Position numbers and translations under genes: made by a program. This document shows positions 1-13,220 of a stretch of 64,000 bases of DNA, piece by piece. The notes beneath the pieces are model-generated. The model was not told where the DNA came from and searched no databases. It saw only the letters and a list, made by a program, of their open reading frames with translations. Source of the stretch: Apus apus (Eukaryota; Chordata; Aves; Apodiformes; Apodidae); contig NC_067282.1 in NCBI RefSeq assembly GCF_020740795.1, positions 154,118,858-154,182,857 on the forward strand, in the 5' to 3' direction. Numbering within the stretch: position 1 is the stretch's first letter; each line of letters begins with the position of its first letter.

Positions 1-3000
1 GAGCTGAAGGACCTTGTCATGGGGACGGATGCCAAGGTAAAGTTGTGGAATAAGAACAAATCTAGTGTCATAAATACTTTGTCTTCAGGTGCTCATTGCT
101 TTACCAAAGGAATTAGTTGGATACATGTGACAGTTAGTAGGATACACACGTGTTGGGATAGGACTGTTAAGAAACACTTGTGTGATGGAAAGCCTGATAA
201 TTGTATTCAGGAAGGGTCACCTGTAAAGTGGTTATTTTACTATGCTTGGTGGTGCCATTTCTTGAAAATAAGCTATACCTTACGTGTTTGTCCTTACATT
301 AGATATGATTAAATAGGCCCTCTAGGTAGAATATCCAAGTGGATGTTTGGATAACTCTGCCAAAACAGAGTTTGCTTAATTTAAGTTTCCTTTTCTGTGT
401 GACTGCAGTAGGGATAAGGAGTTACACAGCTTTCCAGTTTGTTTCCTTTAGATATTCAGTTGTAAAAACTCCTGCTCACTGAAATATTAGAAGCTTTCTC
501 ACACAGTGTATTCAGGATTGTCCTTTTCACTTTACTTCATGCCGCCAGAGCAAGCAGTAGTATTCTTGACGCCTTGCATGGTCTCCATACAAATATGTGT
601 ACAATATATACATATATTGTACGTATGTGTATATGCAATATATGTATATGTACATATGCATCTCCCACTGCTGGGTGAAATTGGAAGCTTCCATTTTTAA
701 AACGTTGGTAATGGGCAGTGGCTTCATAGTACTTTGGGCTTGTATTTACAAGCTAAACTTGCCGGCTGCTGCTGGAAGCAAGTATTTTCATGGGGATGTT
801 CAAGGGGGTGAGGCAAGGAGAGAACCACTTATCTCAGAATTAAGCAGTGAATGATGGTTAACAGACAGTAGCTTGTTCCACCCCCGAAGAGAGCCACTTA
901 ATTTCAAAACTTTGAAAGCGCTGTTTCTGGCTGAAACCCAGGTGTGAACTCTATTATAATGTGTATGTTAATTTGTTTCCATTGTATTCTTTTTATAAGA
1001 TCTTTGAGAGAATCCAGTCCTTGCATGTCTTTCACGTTTTGATACTTTGCTCACAGAGCCTGCCCAGTGGTTACTTTTCTTTGCAGCTGCTGATGGTCCT
1101 TTATGCCCTTTTCTTTCTATCACTGCACGATACAAAGTGTTGTAGTATCCCTACAAGCAGGAGGTGACCCTTTGACGCTTTTCATATAAACTGCTTTCTG
1201 CATGTCTTAATTCCTTGCAGATGCACAAGTCTGGAGTCCTGCGAAAAGCCATTGATTACATCAAATACCTGCAGCAGGCCAACCATAAACTCAGGCAGGA
1301 GAACATGGTTCTGAAGCTGGCGAATCAAAAAAACAGTAAGTTGTGGAGGCTGTCCAGCAGGGGGTAGTGAACATAGGATGCCTCTTAAGTTTTTAGCCTT
1401 GACAGAGGCAGGTACCGTGGATGCTGCATCAACAATGGCCAGTGTTACTCTGGCTGACAGAGCCAATCTGGGTGACATTGACAGGATGCAGAGCTGAGAA
1501 ACGTGTCCATAATGCACTCTGATTTTTGCAGAGCTGTTGAAGGGCATTGACCTAAGCAGTCTGGTTGACAACGATGTGGATCTGAAGATAGATGACTTCA
1601 ATCAGAATGTGCTGCTGATGTCTCCTCCAGCCTCGGACTCAGGATCCCAGGCTGGCTTTTCTCCCTATTCCATTGATTCAGAGCCAGGAAGCCCACTCCT
1701 TGATGATGCAAAGGTATTTGTGGCTTCAGTGGTCAGATTCAAGGCATCTACTTCGGGGATACATAAAGACCAGAATTTAAATTCTCCTAATTCTCAAGGG
1801 TGGAACCAGTGAATATCTGGCAGGCACATCTGTGGGGTCAGAAATCCTTTGTAATGATGAGAAAGGGGTGTGATGTGTGTTATCTCTTCTTAAATGATGG
1901 AGACTACTTCCTGAGCTGTATTATCTGAGTTATTATTATGTAGAGTCTCTGGACTTAAAGTGCATGTTCATGACCCAAAGAGCCCATGGCTTTCCAGAGA
2001 TATGTATGTCTAGTGAATAAAGCAGGAGAACTTGGAAATGGATGATGACATCAGCTGTGGTTAATGAGACAAAGTAACCATAGTAACAGAAAGCTGTTAG
2101 CTGTCTTCAGCTAAAAGGCTTGTTCTGTGGATATCACAGAAGAAGGGGGTCTTTTGGTAGATCCTCAAAAGAGAAAGGGCAGCAAAGGTTAATCCTAGCC
2201 TAAGCCAGGGAATCCAGTTAATGGTAACTGAAATGAGCAGAAGGAAGGTGAAGGCACTCAAATGCTTCAGCCTTATCTTACTAAGCTAGGGAAAGCTTCA
2301 CCAGAGTTCTTGCTGATTTTGATGTTAAAAGCAAATTTTAGGATGTGTTCTGTTCTCCTTCTTTTCTTCTCTTTTCTCTCCATTCCTGTTCCCTTGAAGG
2401 TTAAAGATGAGCCTGACTCTCCCCCTGTGGCCCTTGGTATGGTGGATCGCTCTCGAATACTCCTCTGTGCTCTCACATTCCTCTGCCTTTCCTTCAATCC
2501 TCTGACATCCCTCCTGGATGCCCGAGGAACCCCGGAGTCCGACAGCCTGGTGCGCCACGGCTCTGGCAGGAACGTGCTGACCACTGAGTCAGGTAAAAAA
2601 CTGGAATAGTTTGGATCACTTAGGTGCTCCCCCTAAAGACCATCTCCTGCTGTGGTGGCTGCAGGTCACAGCGGTGGGTTGTTGGTGTGATTCAGTAGGA
2701 TGGTTTTGTATGTTCAGGCAGTTGTACCACCTTTGCTTAATGGTCGGGGAGAGATAATAACTGCAGGGTTGGGCATGGGAGGAGGACCAGCCAATACTGT
2801 TGGACACGGTTCTGGTTTATATCCACATCCAGCATTCTTTCACAAAACCAGCCATTGCTCAATGTGGTGGGGTGGGGGGGACACCCATTTGTAGCCCAGC
2901 AGCCTGGGCTCTTGGGATGGACCCTTGAAAAAATAGTTCAGGGTAAGGGGTGTCCCTTTGTCCTTACCAGTCTTTGTGACATGTTCATGTTATATATGTT

Positions 3001-6000
3001 TTCAAGATAACTGACTTTTGTAACTTAATAATAAAGTAATAGGTGAAGAATTAGTTCAGAAAGTGTTGCTATGGGGTCTTGCAGCTGGCTTGTTTAATAC
3101 ACTTACTCCATAAAATTCATAGCTGGGAGTACAGCAGCTTAGGGGAGGGTAGGGAATTCTGTAGGCATGCTGTCATTTCCCAGACTGGTAAATGCGCTTC
3201 CTGAGTGTTGCTTTGTAAACTTAAGACCAGAAAATGACACTGAAGTACTGAGTACCCACGAGCATATCTGATAGAAAAATCAGAATACAAGGTACTTTAG
3301 GGAAACAGTGCTGACTCAGTTTTTATAAATTGGTCTCGTAAAAACAACTTTGTTTGTTTGTTTTGGAATGTTGTGGTTTGGAGTTCAGATGAAGAGCTGT
3401 TGATACAGGTGTTTCCTGATGAAAATGCAGTCTTTGCAAAAGCTGATACCACATGTGGCAAGAGTAGCAAGACATCCTTCTGGATTTGTGCTCTTCCCAT
3501 TGCTGGGTTTTCAGGTGTCCAGACTTAACTTTTCTAACTCTCCTTCTGGGATGTCCATTGCAGACACAGGTGGTTGGTTTGGCTGGATGATGCCCACACT
3601 GATCCTGTGGCTCGTGAATGGAGTGATTGTGCTGAGCGTGTTCATCAAGCTGCTGGTGCACGGGGAGCCGGTGACCCGGCTGCACTCCAGGTCATCGGTC
3701 ACCTTCTGGAGGCATCGCAAGCAGGCAGACCTGGATTTGGCACGGGTAAGGTTGACTGGTCATTTTGCATCCAGTGCGTCTTCTAGGAGGGGGTGTGGGT
3801 AAATGTGGCCTAGTGAGGCAGTGGCTTGGCACTTGCAAGAGCATGGTATTCCTCAAGTGGATTATCCTGTCTGATTTCAGAGGAGCTGGTGCTACGTTGT
3901 CTTGAGTGGATTGCTGTTTTCCCTCAGCCTAAGTAAATGAGGAACAGATATCGGCATTGGAAGAGGATCCTGATTTCTGTCCTTGTTCCTTGCTGCTGCA
4001 TCTTGTAGCAATCTTTGGCAGCAAGGTCTTGGTTTCTGTCCAGAATCTGGCCTCTGCTGTAACTATTTTTCTACTGTCCTCCAGTCTGTTGGAAGTCTTC
4101 GCCATTGTTGAGGCAACATTTGGCTTTTGATGTGGGGGTCCTGTTTGAGAATGCAGGAAGCCACTTTCACTTATTGCTGATGTGTCTCACAGGCAGTGCA
4201 GGATCAGAGCCATGTGTAGTGCCTAATTGGGAGATGGTATAAATTGAGTTAATGTTTGCTGGGACTATGTTGACTTCCTTCAGTTAAAGATCTTGTCCTA
4301 GCTCACACATCAACTTGTCTTGCTTCCAGTGCCAAAGAGGCCCCAAAGTGTCTCTGTGGTGGTGCTTTTTGTTGTTGAACCTCTTGTGGTGGTGTTTGCA
4401 GGGGGATTTTGCTGCAGCTGCATCAAACCTGCAGACTTGCCTGTCGGTTCTCGGCCGAGCGCTGCCAGCTTCCCGCCTGGACTTGGCCTGCAGCCTATCC
4501 TGGAATGTGATCCGCTACAGCCTGCAGAAGCTGGCACTGGTGCGGTGGCTGCTGAAGAGGACTTCTCATCAGTGGCGGGAGAGGGAGGCCACTGCAGGCT
4601 TCGAGGACGAGGCCAAGACCAGCGCTCGGGATGCGGCTCTAGCATATCACAAGCTCCATCAACTCCATATAACAGGTGGGGTTGGTGGTGGGTCAGCTGT
4701 CCTTGTTTTGCTGAATGAGGAGGCTCAGAGCTGATCCTGGGGATACCAGGAGAGCGCTGTGGTCTTCCTCCTCTGGGAGTGTTGCTGTTGGAAATCAGCC
4801 TGACAAATTTCACGAGCCACATACTAAAACATGGCAGGTTTGTGCAACGAAAGGGCTCAGTAAGAACAGCTGAAGCAACAGCAGTGTCTTGAGTTGTGTT
4901 CCTGAGTCTGCAGGGGTGGCTGAGAGTCTTTTCCAAGCAGTAGAGATTGAGTCCAGTCACTTTGTGCTGCTGTTAAGGGCTTATTTCATCCCTATCATTC
5001 GGGAATGTGATGTGGAATCAGAGGCTGGGGTTAATTGCTGGAAGAACTTAAATTTCCAAAGCTGTGTAGAGCTCAGATTGCCAGTTGGTGTTGGTGTGCT
5101 TTGAAAACCTGGGTGTGTGCACATGTACTAAGGAAGCGCTTGAATGTTCCTTGTGAACGGCTGTTTTTGCAGTTTCCTTGGCAAACCAATTTGCAGTTTT
5201 AATAGGCTACAAGCACATAAGAAATCCAAGCTAAACTTCCTTTCGCCTAATCATGTTGTGTGCATTGCAGCCATGCCACAAGGGGTAGGGGCTTGTATTC
5301 AGTGTTATCTGTGTAGGTACAGGTGTGGACTGCAAGGAGCTAATTTTAAGATAGTAATGAATATAGTGATACAAAATTTCCTGAAGATTTTATCCTCACT
5401 GGTTTAGCTATGCAGGGCTTTCTTGCAGAGCAAGGCTGTGGTTGCCAACCTTGGTATCTGTGGAGGGAAGACTGGGTTAAAGTTGTTCTCTCGCCTGGAT
5501 ACAGAGTAAGCATATGGCATTGTAAATGTCTCAGGTCAACATGTTCTCATTGTCTCTTCTCTTTAGGATAGCAGCCCTACAAATCACGGTGGTATTTAGT
5601 AGCTGGTACTACAGTGCCAAAAGTTAAACCTTTCCCTTTCCCTCTCTGATGCAGGTAAACTTCCCTCCAGCTCAGCTTACTCAGGCTTGCACATGGCCCT
5701 GTGTGCTGTGAATCTGGCGGAGTGTGCGGAAGAAAAGATCCCACCCAGCACAATGGCAGAAATCCACCTGACGGCGGCGGTTGGCTTGAAAACCCGCTGT
5801 GGAGGCAAGCTTGGCTTCTTGGCGGTGAGTTGTCATCTCCTCTCCCATCACACCTCCAAGCAGAGCTCTAGGAAGGCCTGCAAGCTGGCATTGCTTTACC
5901 TCAGGGCATCTGCTAGCACAGCAATTACAATATGACCTGCAATTATGGTACAAGCTGTAATTACGATATGAGCTGTAATTATGGTAGGACCTTTGTCTTC

Positions 6001-9000
6001 AGTGGTGTGTCTCTTTCCCTGGGTACTGTTTTTAATCTTAGCCTCTTGTTTCCCCAGAGCTACTTTCTAAGCCAAGCTCAAAGCCTGTGCAGCTCAGAGC
6101 GGAGTGCCATTCCTGACTCGTTGCGTTGGCTGTGCCATCCCCTGGGACAGAAGTTCTTTGTGGAGCGAAGCTGGACGGTGAAGTCTGCTGCAAAGGAGAG
6201 CCTCTACTGCACCCAGAGGAACCCTGGTGAGAGCCATTTGTGTCCTGAGCGTGTGGCCTTCCAGCACTTTGAGCCTGGCAGTTTCTCTGCCTGTGGGACA
6301 AACGTGGGTGTCTTGTTTGAGAGCGTGCTCTTGTATGTCCACCCTCCTTGTGGTCTGGATGGGCCAGAGGGGCTGTTGAGCTGGGAGACATCTCCTCACC
6401 CTGCGGGAGATGGCTCTCTTCCCTTTGTACGCTGTGCTGTGTCGTTCTGCGTGTGTCTTTATATGCTGGAATGCAACCTGGATCTGGCTCTAAGTGTCTG
6501 GGGGTTGACTTTGGGGTGGCCAAGGATGATCCTCCACAGAGCAGTCATCACTGTTTTGCCGAGTGGCTGAAGTGCCACAGGGGTGTTTGGCCAAGCACGG
6601 CAGCTTGCAGTGGCTAGTAAGAGCAATGGCTAATGAGTAAGAAAGGCCCTGAATCTTAGTCTTTAGAAATCTTTGCATTAATTCCCCAAGAATTTCACTC
6701 TGCTGCTCTTCCTCTTGCTCCTACGCTTTGATCCTTTATTTGGTTGTGTTGGGAGGTGGCTATCACTGCATGCAAGTGAAGTGGTTTGTTTTTTTTTAAT
6801 TCCTCTCTAGCGGATCCCATTGCACAAGTTCATCAGGCATTTTGTGAGAACCTGCTAGAGCGAGCTGTGGATTCCCTCGTGAAGCCTCAGATTAGGAAAG
6901 AGATAGCAGGACAAGAAGAAGAAGAACCATGGTAAGTTTGTGTGCAGTGCTGAGGACTGCTGGCCACAGCTGCAGGCTCTGAGGCAGAGCTCGTAGCCAT
7001 TGACCAAGCACTCTGGGGCAAACTGAGTGATTAGTCCTTAATAAAAAATTGAAATGACAATTTTAATCTGACCATGACAGCTTATTAGATGGGTGAGAGT
7101 CATATTTAATATTAAGACATCTGAAGTCAAAGGTGAACCCAGGTGTGATAGCTGTTTTGGTGTCAATTGGCATAGTGCTGATTGATTCCTGAACTGGATG
7201 GATGGTGCTTCCTCTGTTGACAAAGCTTCATGTTCAGGAACAGTAAAACTAGCATGCACCCACCACTTCTATAATTAAGGTCTTGCATGTTACAGAGTGA
7301 CCCCACCAGCTAACTGTGTCATGCATGAGGGTGTTCTCCTAACTCAGCAAAGAGCCATGCTTGTCAGCAGTGAAAAAAACAAAGTTTGATGGGTGGCAAG
7401 AGTAGGAGAGAAGATGTTGGCTGAAACTGTCCTTGGCCTCTGCAAGCTCTGTAACCAAATGAAAGGGACTGATGAGTGGGAATCAGAGCAGCTCTTTCCT
7501 GGACTTGGTGGGAAACAGAGCCCCAGCTTTTTCCAGCAGTTCTGCACTATTTCTAGCTGATCTCTAGATTTGCTGCTGCCAGGCAAATACTATGTAAATA
7601 TGTGGGAAGCTCTGTAATGCAAAGACTCTTGGGGTTGACTCTGGTTCTGTGCTGGTCTCCTTGTATGGGGAGATGTGAGGCTGCTCATCCCTGAGCATCA
7701 GTCTGTGCGCTCCCACCCTTGGGGAGGTCTCTTCAGTCTGATGTTGTTGTGTTACTGGTAGAGCTTGAACTTTCTGCTGGCTGAATTGGGTCAACATTGT
7801 TTAAAAATGCGTTGTGAGTGATGAGAAATGTCTTCAGGCTTCAGTCCTGTTTGACAGCATAGCAAAGATCTGCCTTGCTTCTTATTTTAGTGAGTTCTCC
7901 AGTGCCATGGAGTACCTGAAGTTACTCAACTCTTTCCTGGACTCGATGGGAAGTGGAACCCCACCCTTTGCCAGCAATTCTGTACTCAAGTCCTCTGTGG
8001 GTAAGTCTGGGTGAACTGAAGTTCTCCCAGCTGCAGGAACTACTGCTGATATGTGTTTTCTCACCACCTTTCAAACGAGGAGAAATGAGTCCTTAGAGTG
8101 AGACTTGATTGCTGAGCAGCAGCACAACGCTGTGTGGTATGGTGGTTCAGACTGGGAGGGTGTGATCAGAAGGGCTCATAAGTTCAGCTGTGTGTGGTGA
8201 TACTGGGTGCCCAGGTGGGACTGCTGTTGTTTGTATTGCTGGGCAAGTTCCAAGCTGAACCTTGTGCCCTCTCCTGAGAGCTTGCTCCTGGCAATGCAAA
8301 GCAAGAGGAAGGGTGTAGTTTATAAACCAGCATAGCAGTGTCACAGTTGAGTTACAGGGAGTTTTTCCACTTAATTACATGTTGGATCAGATAGAGATTG
8401 ACCTCACTTTTGCAGCACCTGTCATGCATGTTTCTTGGCCTCCAGAGACCTGCCCACCTGCTGTAGACAAGCTCTGGGCATCTGTTGGGAAGTGCTGGGT
8501 TTGGTCCCTTGTGTATTTGTTGGGATAGAAGGATAACTTATTTTTCAAGGGATTATTCTTCTGTATAGAGGACAGTCTGTATTTGGGTCAATATTGTAAT
8601 GAAATTTAAAAGTAGCTTGGAGTAGCAGAGCCTTTGGCCCTAGGTAGGCTTTGTGAAGTTTTTGAGGGAATGTTAAATAATGGAGGAAGTGCTACAGGGA
8701 ACCTGATGTATTATTTACTAGCTTGATGGTGATTAGTGCCAAGGCACAGACTGTACAAGTAGAGTTGTTACTTTGGGGTGGAGAGTGGAGATGCTTGTTA
8801 GGAAGAAAATCAACAGACTTCTAGACAAGTAGGTGGGCTAAGTCCTTGTTGATAAGATACAAACTCAGCAGTCAGATGCAGGCTGTTTGCAAGTCCCGTT
8901 GTGTTCCTGCAGCACGTTTGAGCGTTTGCCCAGACAGCTGCATTCCCACGGGATCAGTTTGGGCTCATTATCATTGATCTTAGCAGAAGGCACTGGCAAG

Positions 9001-12000
9001 GACACGTGACACCTGCCCACTTCTCTGAGCAGGAAGGAGCCGAGTGTCCTCTCCTCTGTTTGGCAGGCCCCGACGTGGTGTGCAGGTGGTGGTCAGCAGC
9101 CGTGGCTATGGCGATCGGCTGGCTCAGAGGGGACGATGCAGCCGTGAGGTCGCATTTCGCGGAAGTGGAGCGCATGCCGAAGTCCCTGGAGATGTCAGAG
9201 TGCGTAGGCCTCTTATGACTTTCAAACCTCTGCTCTTTCTAACCAGGAGCAGCTCTTCCCCCAGCCCCTGTCTGGTGGGTTGCCTGTGCCCTGGAGTCAC
9301 ACACCTCTTGTGTTCTGGGACACAATAATGTACTATCCTGGGAAATCAAGGCTTGCAGGCAGATGTTTGAACTGTGGACTGAAAGTGTCTGAATTGCTTC
9401 TTTAGGGATGTCTTTCAGCTGTGTTCTAATTGCACAGCCTCTCACCTTTCCAATCAAGCAACAAAACTCACACAGTGATGGAAAGGCTAGTGTCACCATC
9501 TTGGTTCTTTTGCATTAAAGCTTCTGAGCCAGTTTCCTTCCATTTTTCTGTGTGGACTGTGTAGGTGAGGAATGGTTTCCATCTTTTTATCTCAATAAAT
9601 TGTATCTTGGTTCTTGAAGATGGGAGTGTGAAAGCTGATGCTGGTTGCGGTTTTAGCTCAGCTCCTGTGGCTGCCATGATATGGTACTGCTTGAAGGCAG
9701 CACTCTTTTTCTCTTCTAGGAACGCCCTGGTGAAAGCCACCTTCTACGTGTGTAAAGCCATGCAGGTCTCACTGTCTGGGAAGGCGGACGGACAGCAGAG
9801 CTCCCTGGGTCACTGTGAGAGGGCCAGCAGTCACCTGTGGAACAGCCTCAACATGAGCAGCAGCGTCTCTAGCACCGCCCTTAACAACGTAAGAGGTTAT
9901 AACTCCTGGGATAACACTGGGCTGCCTTGGTTGTAAGGTGTAGATGTATCACTTCCCTGTTGTATCTGCATTCTCCATCCATCCTTTGATAAGAGTAGAG
10001 GGAAAACTTCCTTCCTCTCCTTGCAAAGGGCATTGACATTTTTCTGCCTCTGCTGCATGGAGGAGGAGAGTTGCAATTAAGACATCGTTTCCCTGGACAT
10101 GGTCCCAGATAGCTGGGCTCTCGTTCTTCTGCTGCCAGTAGCTGTCACCCCTTTCTGATGCTTTGACCACTTTGAACTTGGCCCACAGAAAGCACCTATC
10201 TTGTCCTCCAAATGAAGTTGCTTATGCCTGTTAAGCAGAACCTCACTAAGTCAAGTCTGCTCTGTCTCAAGCAGCACTCATGAGCATTTGAACCCTCTGC
10301 TGCAAAAGTGGGACTGTGCCTTGTTATTCTTGAGTTTGTGTGGGGCTTGTTTCTCTGCTTTCCAGGTTTACCTAAAGATGAATCTTCCCTTCATGGCATG
10401 TGGGACACGGTTCTGGTCCCTTCTGTCGCTCCTGGGTGGCAGCTGTAGTGCATTGTAGTTGCATTGCATGTTGTGGCAGTAACTGTGCAATGTTTCTGCA
10501 GTGCAGTACAGAGGCACTCTCCACTTCGGCAGTGTGGGTAGAGTCCCTGAAGAGTAGCAAGACAGCGAGTGATGCTAGAGGGCAGCAGCAGATGGGGAAA
10601 AGGGATTTGGGCAGCCAGTGTGGGCTGCGGCAAGACTGCCTTTTTGTTTCCCTGCAAGTAGTGAGGCTGTCTTTTGCAATTTCCCACTAGTTAGTGCTGC
10701 CTTCAGGCAGGAAAGCCTTTGAAAAAAGCTGGAATGTGGCTGGTGCAATGTTCCCTTGGCACATCAGGGTCAGGACCAGCCTTGTGGAGATGTTGGCCCT
10801 CCTGGAGGGGACAGCTGCGCAGCCTGGCACTTGTTCCTTAGGCATGACCTCTCAGTGCTGGGCTCCAGAGGCACCACATGGGCAAAAAGCAAAGTCCTGC
10901 TTCTTTTGGTGCATTATGGTGGGGCGGCTGGGCTGGGAGGGCTGGAAAGCCCTGCCCCACATGGGCAGGAGGTGCCACAGCCATCCTTCCGTGGGCCATG
11001 TCGGCAGCTGTGTAGCAAATGTCCTGTTCCTCACTTGATGGGTTGTGTTAATAAGCGTGTGTGCCTGGGCCCCCTGGCTCTTGCAGATGATCCAGCTGCT
11101 GGCCTGTGACTTGCTGCTCTCTCTCCGCACCAGCCTGTGGCAGAAGCAGGCGAACGCCAGCCAGGCCCTGGGTGAGACCTACCACGCCTCGGCCCCTGAG
11201 CTGACGGGCTTCCAGCGCGACCTCGGCAGCCTGCGCAAGCTGGCCCACGGCTTCAGGCCTGCCTATCGCAAGGTGACGACTTGCCTCCCCTGCGCCATCC
11301 ACCTCCAGCTTAGCTACAGCCCTTCCCAGTGGGGTGACAGGGAAGTTGTGGCCCTTATAAATGTAGGGGGTGTGTGGGCTTTAACAGTTTGAATGCCTGG
11401 GATGGGGTGGTCTGCCACCAGTAGCCTTCAGACTTTCTCTTGGTGGGTGATAAGGAGAGTCCGGTGCATGTGGGGAGGTGGCTGCCTTGGTTTCTACTTA
11501 GAAAATTATCAGCACAACTGGATTGTCAAGCACATACCGTGGCATCCTGTCCCTTAATGTGGCTTCAGACCGGATCAGTCCCTCAAGAGAGTGTGGAAGG
11601 AGGCTTCCTCAGCCATGGTGTCTTTGCAGGTAGCTCTGGGGTCAGATGCCTTCTGCACCTGTAGAGCACCATGTGCTTCTCTGGGGGTTTCCCCCCTTCT
11701 GTTTAGTCTACCTGGTTTTAAGCCTCTGTAGAGGAAGTGGAGTCTAATACTTGGATAAGACTGTTGTCCTGATATTGTCCAAACTCTGGATTTCAAATTT
11801 TGATGCTGTTAGTGGAGCACTGCACTAGCAGCTTGGGATGAGATGCCCACCTAGGTCACAGCACCAGTGTTTGCTCTCCCATTTTCTTCTCTGTTCCCTG
11901 CTCACCCTTTCCAGGCCACTCACAGTTACGTGTCAAAAGTTTTTTTTTCCCGTTTGTGGTTGCCCTGACCTGCAAATTCACCAGAGATATGTGGGAAGAT

Positions 12001-13127
12001 CAGGGAAGTGGGTCTTGACTTGTCGAGGTGTCAGTGCTCTGCTTTTGAAACGCAACGGCTGAGGGATGATGCGAGTTGATCCGCAGCATCATCCCTGTGC
12101 CAGCCCATCCCTCACCCCCCCATCCCACATCCTGCCTTCCCTTCCAGGTCTTCCTCCACGAGGCCACTGTGCGCCTGATGGCAGGTGCCAGCCCTACCCG
12201 CACCCACCAGCTGCTGGAGCACAGCTTGAGGCGACGCACACCCCAGAGCAGCAAGCAAGGTCTGTCCCGGGGCCTGGGGCAGCAGCCCACTGTCTGTGGG
12301 ACTGGGAAGGGTAGTGCTTGGGCAAGGTGGGGGCCCAGCTGCAGCATCTTCCCCAGCTCTGAGGCTCAGGACAGCCATGTCCTGTCAGCCTGTGGCTCTT
12401 GGTGATGCTTCTGCCATGCTCTCTACAAGCTGGCTAATGTGAGCTGGGTGTCGGTTAACAGGCTGGAAAACGTTTTACTTTGTGCAGCCATGCATGCACA
12501 AAACTTGGCAGGCTGGAATTCGGGGTGGTCAATGCAAAGGCAGAAGCCAGGAATCCTAAAAGACAGCCAAGAGAGATGTGGTGCTGGTTATAAAATCCCT
12601 TGGGGGGTTGGGGGAATGGGCAGATGTGTGTGCTGGTGCTGGGATGAGTCCTAGGAAGTGAAAAGGACTGTCTCTGTAGAAGACATTATTGCCAGTCCCT
12701 ACCTGACTCCAGCTTGAGGTGTCCTCTGCTAGCCTAAAGGAGCTGCTTGGAGGTCCACAGGGCACCCCCCGCTCTTTGCACAACCCAGGGATGCCAGCCA
12801 GAGATGCTGTGCTCGCTGGTGCCAGTTGAGGGCCCAGCATGGTGGGGTTTTGTCATGCAGATGGTAGCTTCATTGTGAGCTTCTTCTTTGTCCTTTTTCT
12901 GCGTAGGTGAACTGGACACCCTGCCGGGCCAGAGGGAGCGAGCTACAGCCATCCTGTTGGCCTGTCGCCACCTCCCCCGCTCCTTCCTGTCCTCCCCGGG
13001 CCAGCGAGCTGTCCTGCTGGCTGAGGCTGCCCGCACCCTGGAGAAGGTGGGGGACAAGCGCTCCTGCAACGACTGCCAGCAGATGATTGTCAAGCTGAGT
13101 GGGGGCACAGCCATTGCTGCCTCCTAA
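1..13127 (+). CDS. SREBF2: SREBP-2, sterol-regulated transcription factor precursor (5' part outside window)
   Basis: Membrane-bound bHLH-zip factor that activates cholesterol synthesis and LDL-receptor genes after release from ER/Golgi membranes. Exons: 1-36 (partial), 1221-1335, 1532-1713, 2400-2592, 3564-3745, 4402-4675, 5655-5824, 6058-6226, 6811-6931, 7891-8000, 9067-9199, 9720-9888, 11087-11272, 12148-12259, 12907-13127. All phases agree and give 790 residues to the TAA. The partial protein opens with the end of bHLH helix 2 ([12 protein letters not shown]), then the leucine zipper (about 13-50). It continues with DEPD (114-117, caspase-3 site in the family), DRSR plus TM1 (about 127-150), a lumenal loop with site-1 protease motif RNVL (168-171), TM2 (about 184-208), and the long C-terminal SCAP-binding domain ending GGGTAIAAS. 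Residues such as QKNKLLKGIDL and [21 protein letters not shown] are SREBP-2-specific, excluding SREBF1. The donor after 9199 (gtgcgt) is the least standard. The promoter and activation domain lie left of the window. Confidence 0.97.
590..660. repeat. TA/TG-rich alternating tract in SREBF2 intron
   Basis: A stretch of about 70 bases is made almost only of ata, tgta and cata steps and contains short palindromes such as tatgtacata. It lies in the first intron of the window. I see no gene in the rest of this intron (37-1220). Confidence 0.6.
5919..5990 (+). repeat. Four imperfect 18-bp tandem units in SREBF2 intron
   Basis: Four head-to-tail copies of an 18-base unit of the form ctgtaattatggtacaag fill most of the short intron between the exons ending 5824 and starting 6058. 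The copies differ at a few positions each, which suggests an old minisatellite. Confidence 0.75.
10443..10511 (+). ncRNA. MIR33: microRNA miR-33 precursor hairpin in SREBF2 intron
   Basis: A 69-nt stem-loop lies in the intron between the exons at 9720-9888 and 11087-11272, the same position as miR-33a in human SREBF2 intron 16. The 5p mature sequence occupies 10448-10468 and begins GTGCATTGTAGTTGCATTGC, as in vertebrate miR-33a. The 3p strand is about 10488-10509, beginning CAATGTTTCTGCAGTGCAG. The base of the stem closes as CTGTA with TACAG, with only a few mismatches. In this family the 5p strand represses ABCA1 and fatty-acid oxidation genes, so it raises cellular cholesterol together with its host. 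It is expected to be processed from the SREBF2 pre-mRNA. Confidence 0.96.
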
Positions 13128-13200
13128 CACCTGTGTGGGGCTGCCTCATGCGAAGACAGCCTGGGCAACTGTCAGTCTGGACTTCCCTTCTGGAGCTTAA

Positions 13201-13220
13201 GGGGGGGGGGCGGGGGGGGG
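13201..13220 (+). repeat. G10-C-G9 run in SREBF2 3'UTR
   Basis: Ten Gs, one C and nine Gs lie about 75 bases after the SREBF2 stop codon. Such a run can form a G-quadruplex in RNA. It is also a place where assembly or read length is often wrong. Confidence 0.8.

Noticed and set aside
19-312. 97-codon frame starting MGTDAK
   Set aside because: Its first codons are the end of a SREBF2 exon; the rest is intron read-through after the gtaaag donor at 37.
1-13127. SREBF1 as the identity of the first gene
   Set aside because: The C-terminal sequence, [21 protein letters not shown], the miR-33a-type hairpin and the SHISA8/TNFRSF13C neighbours all fit SREBF2.
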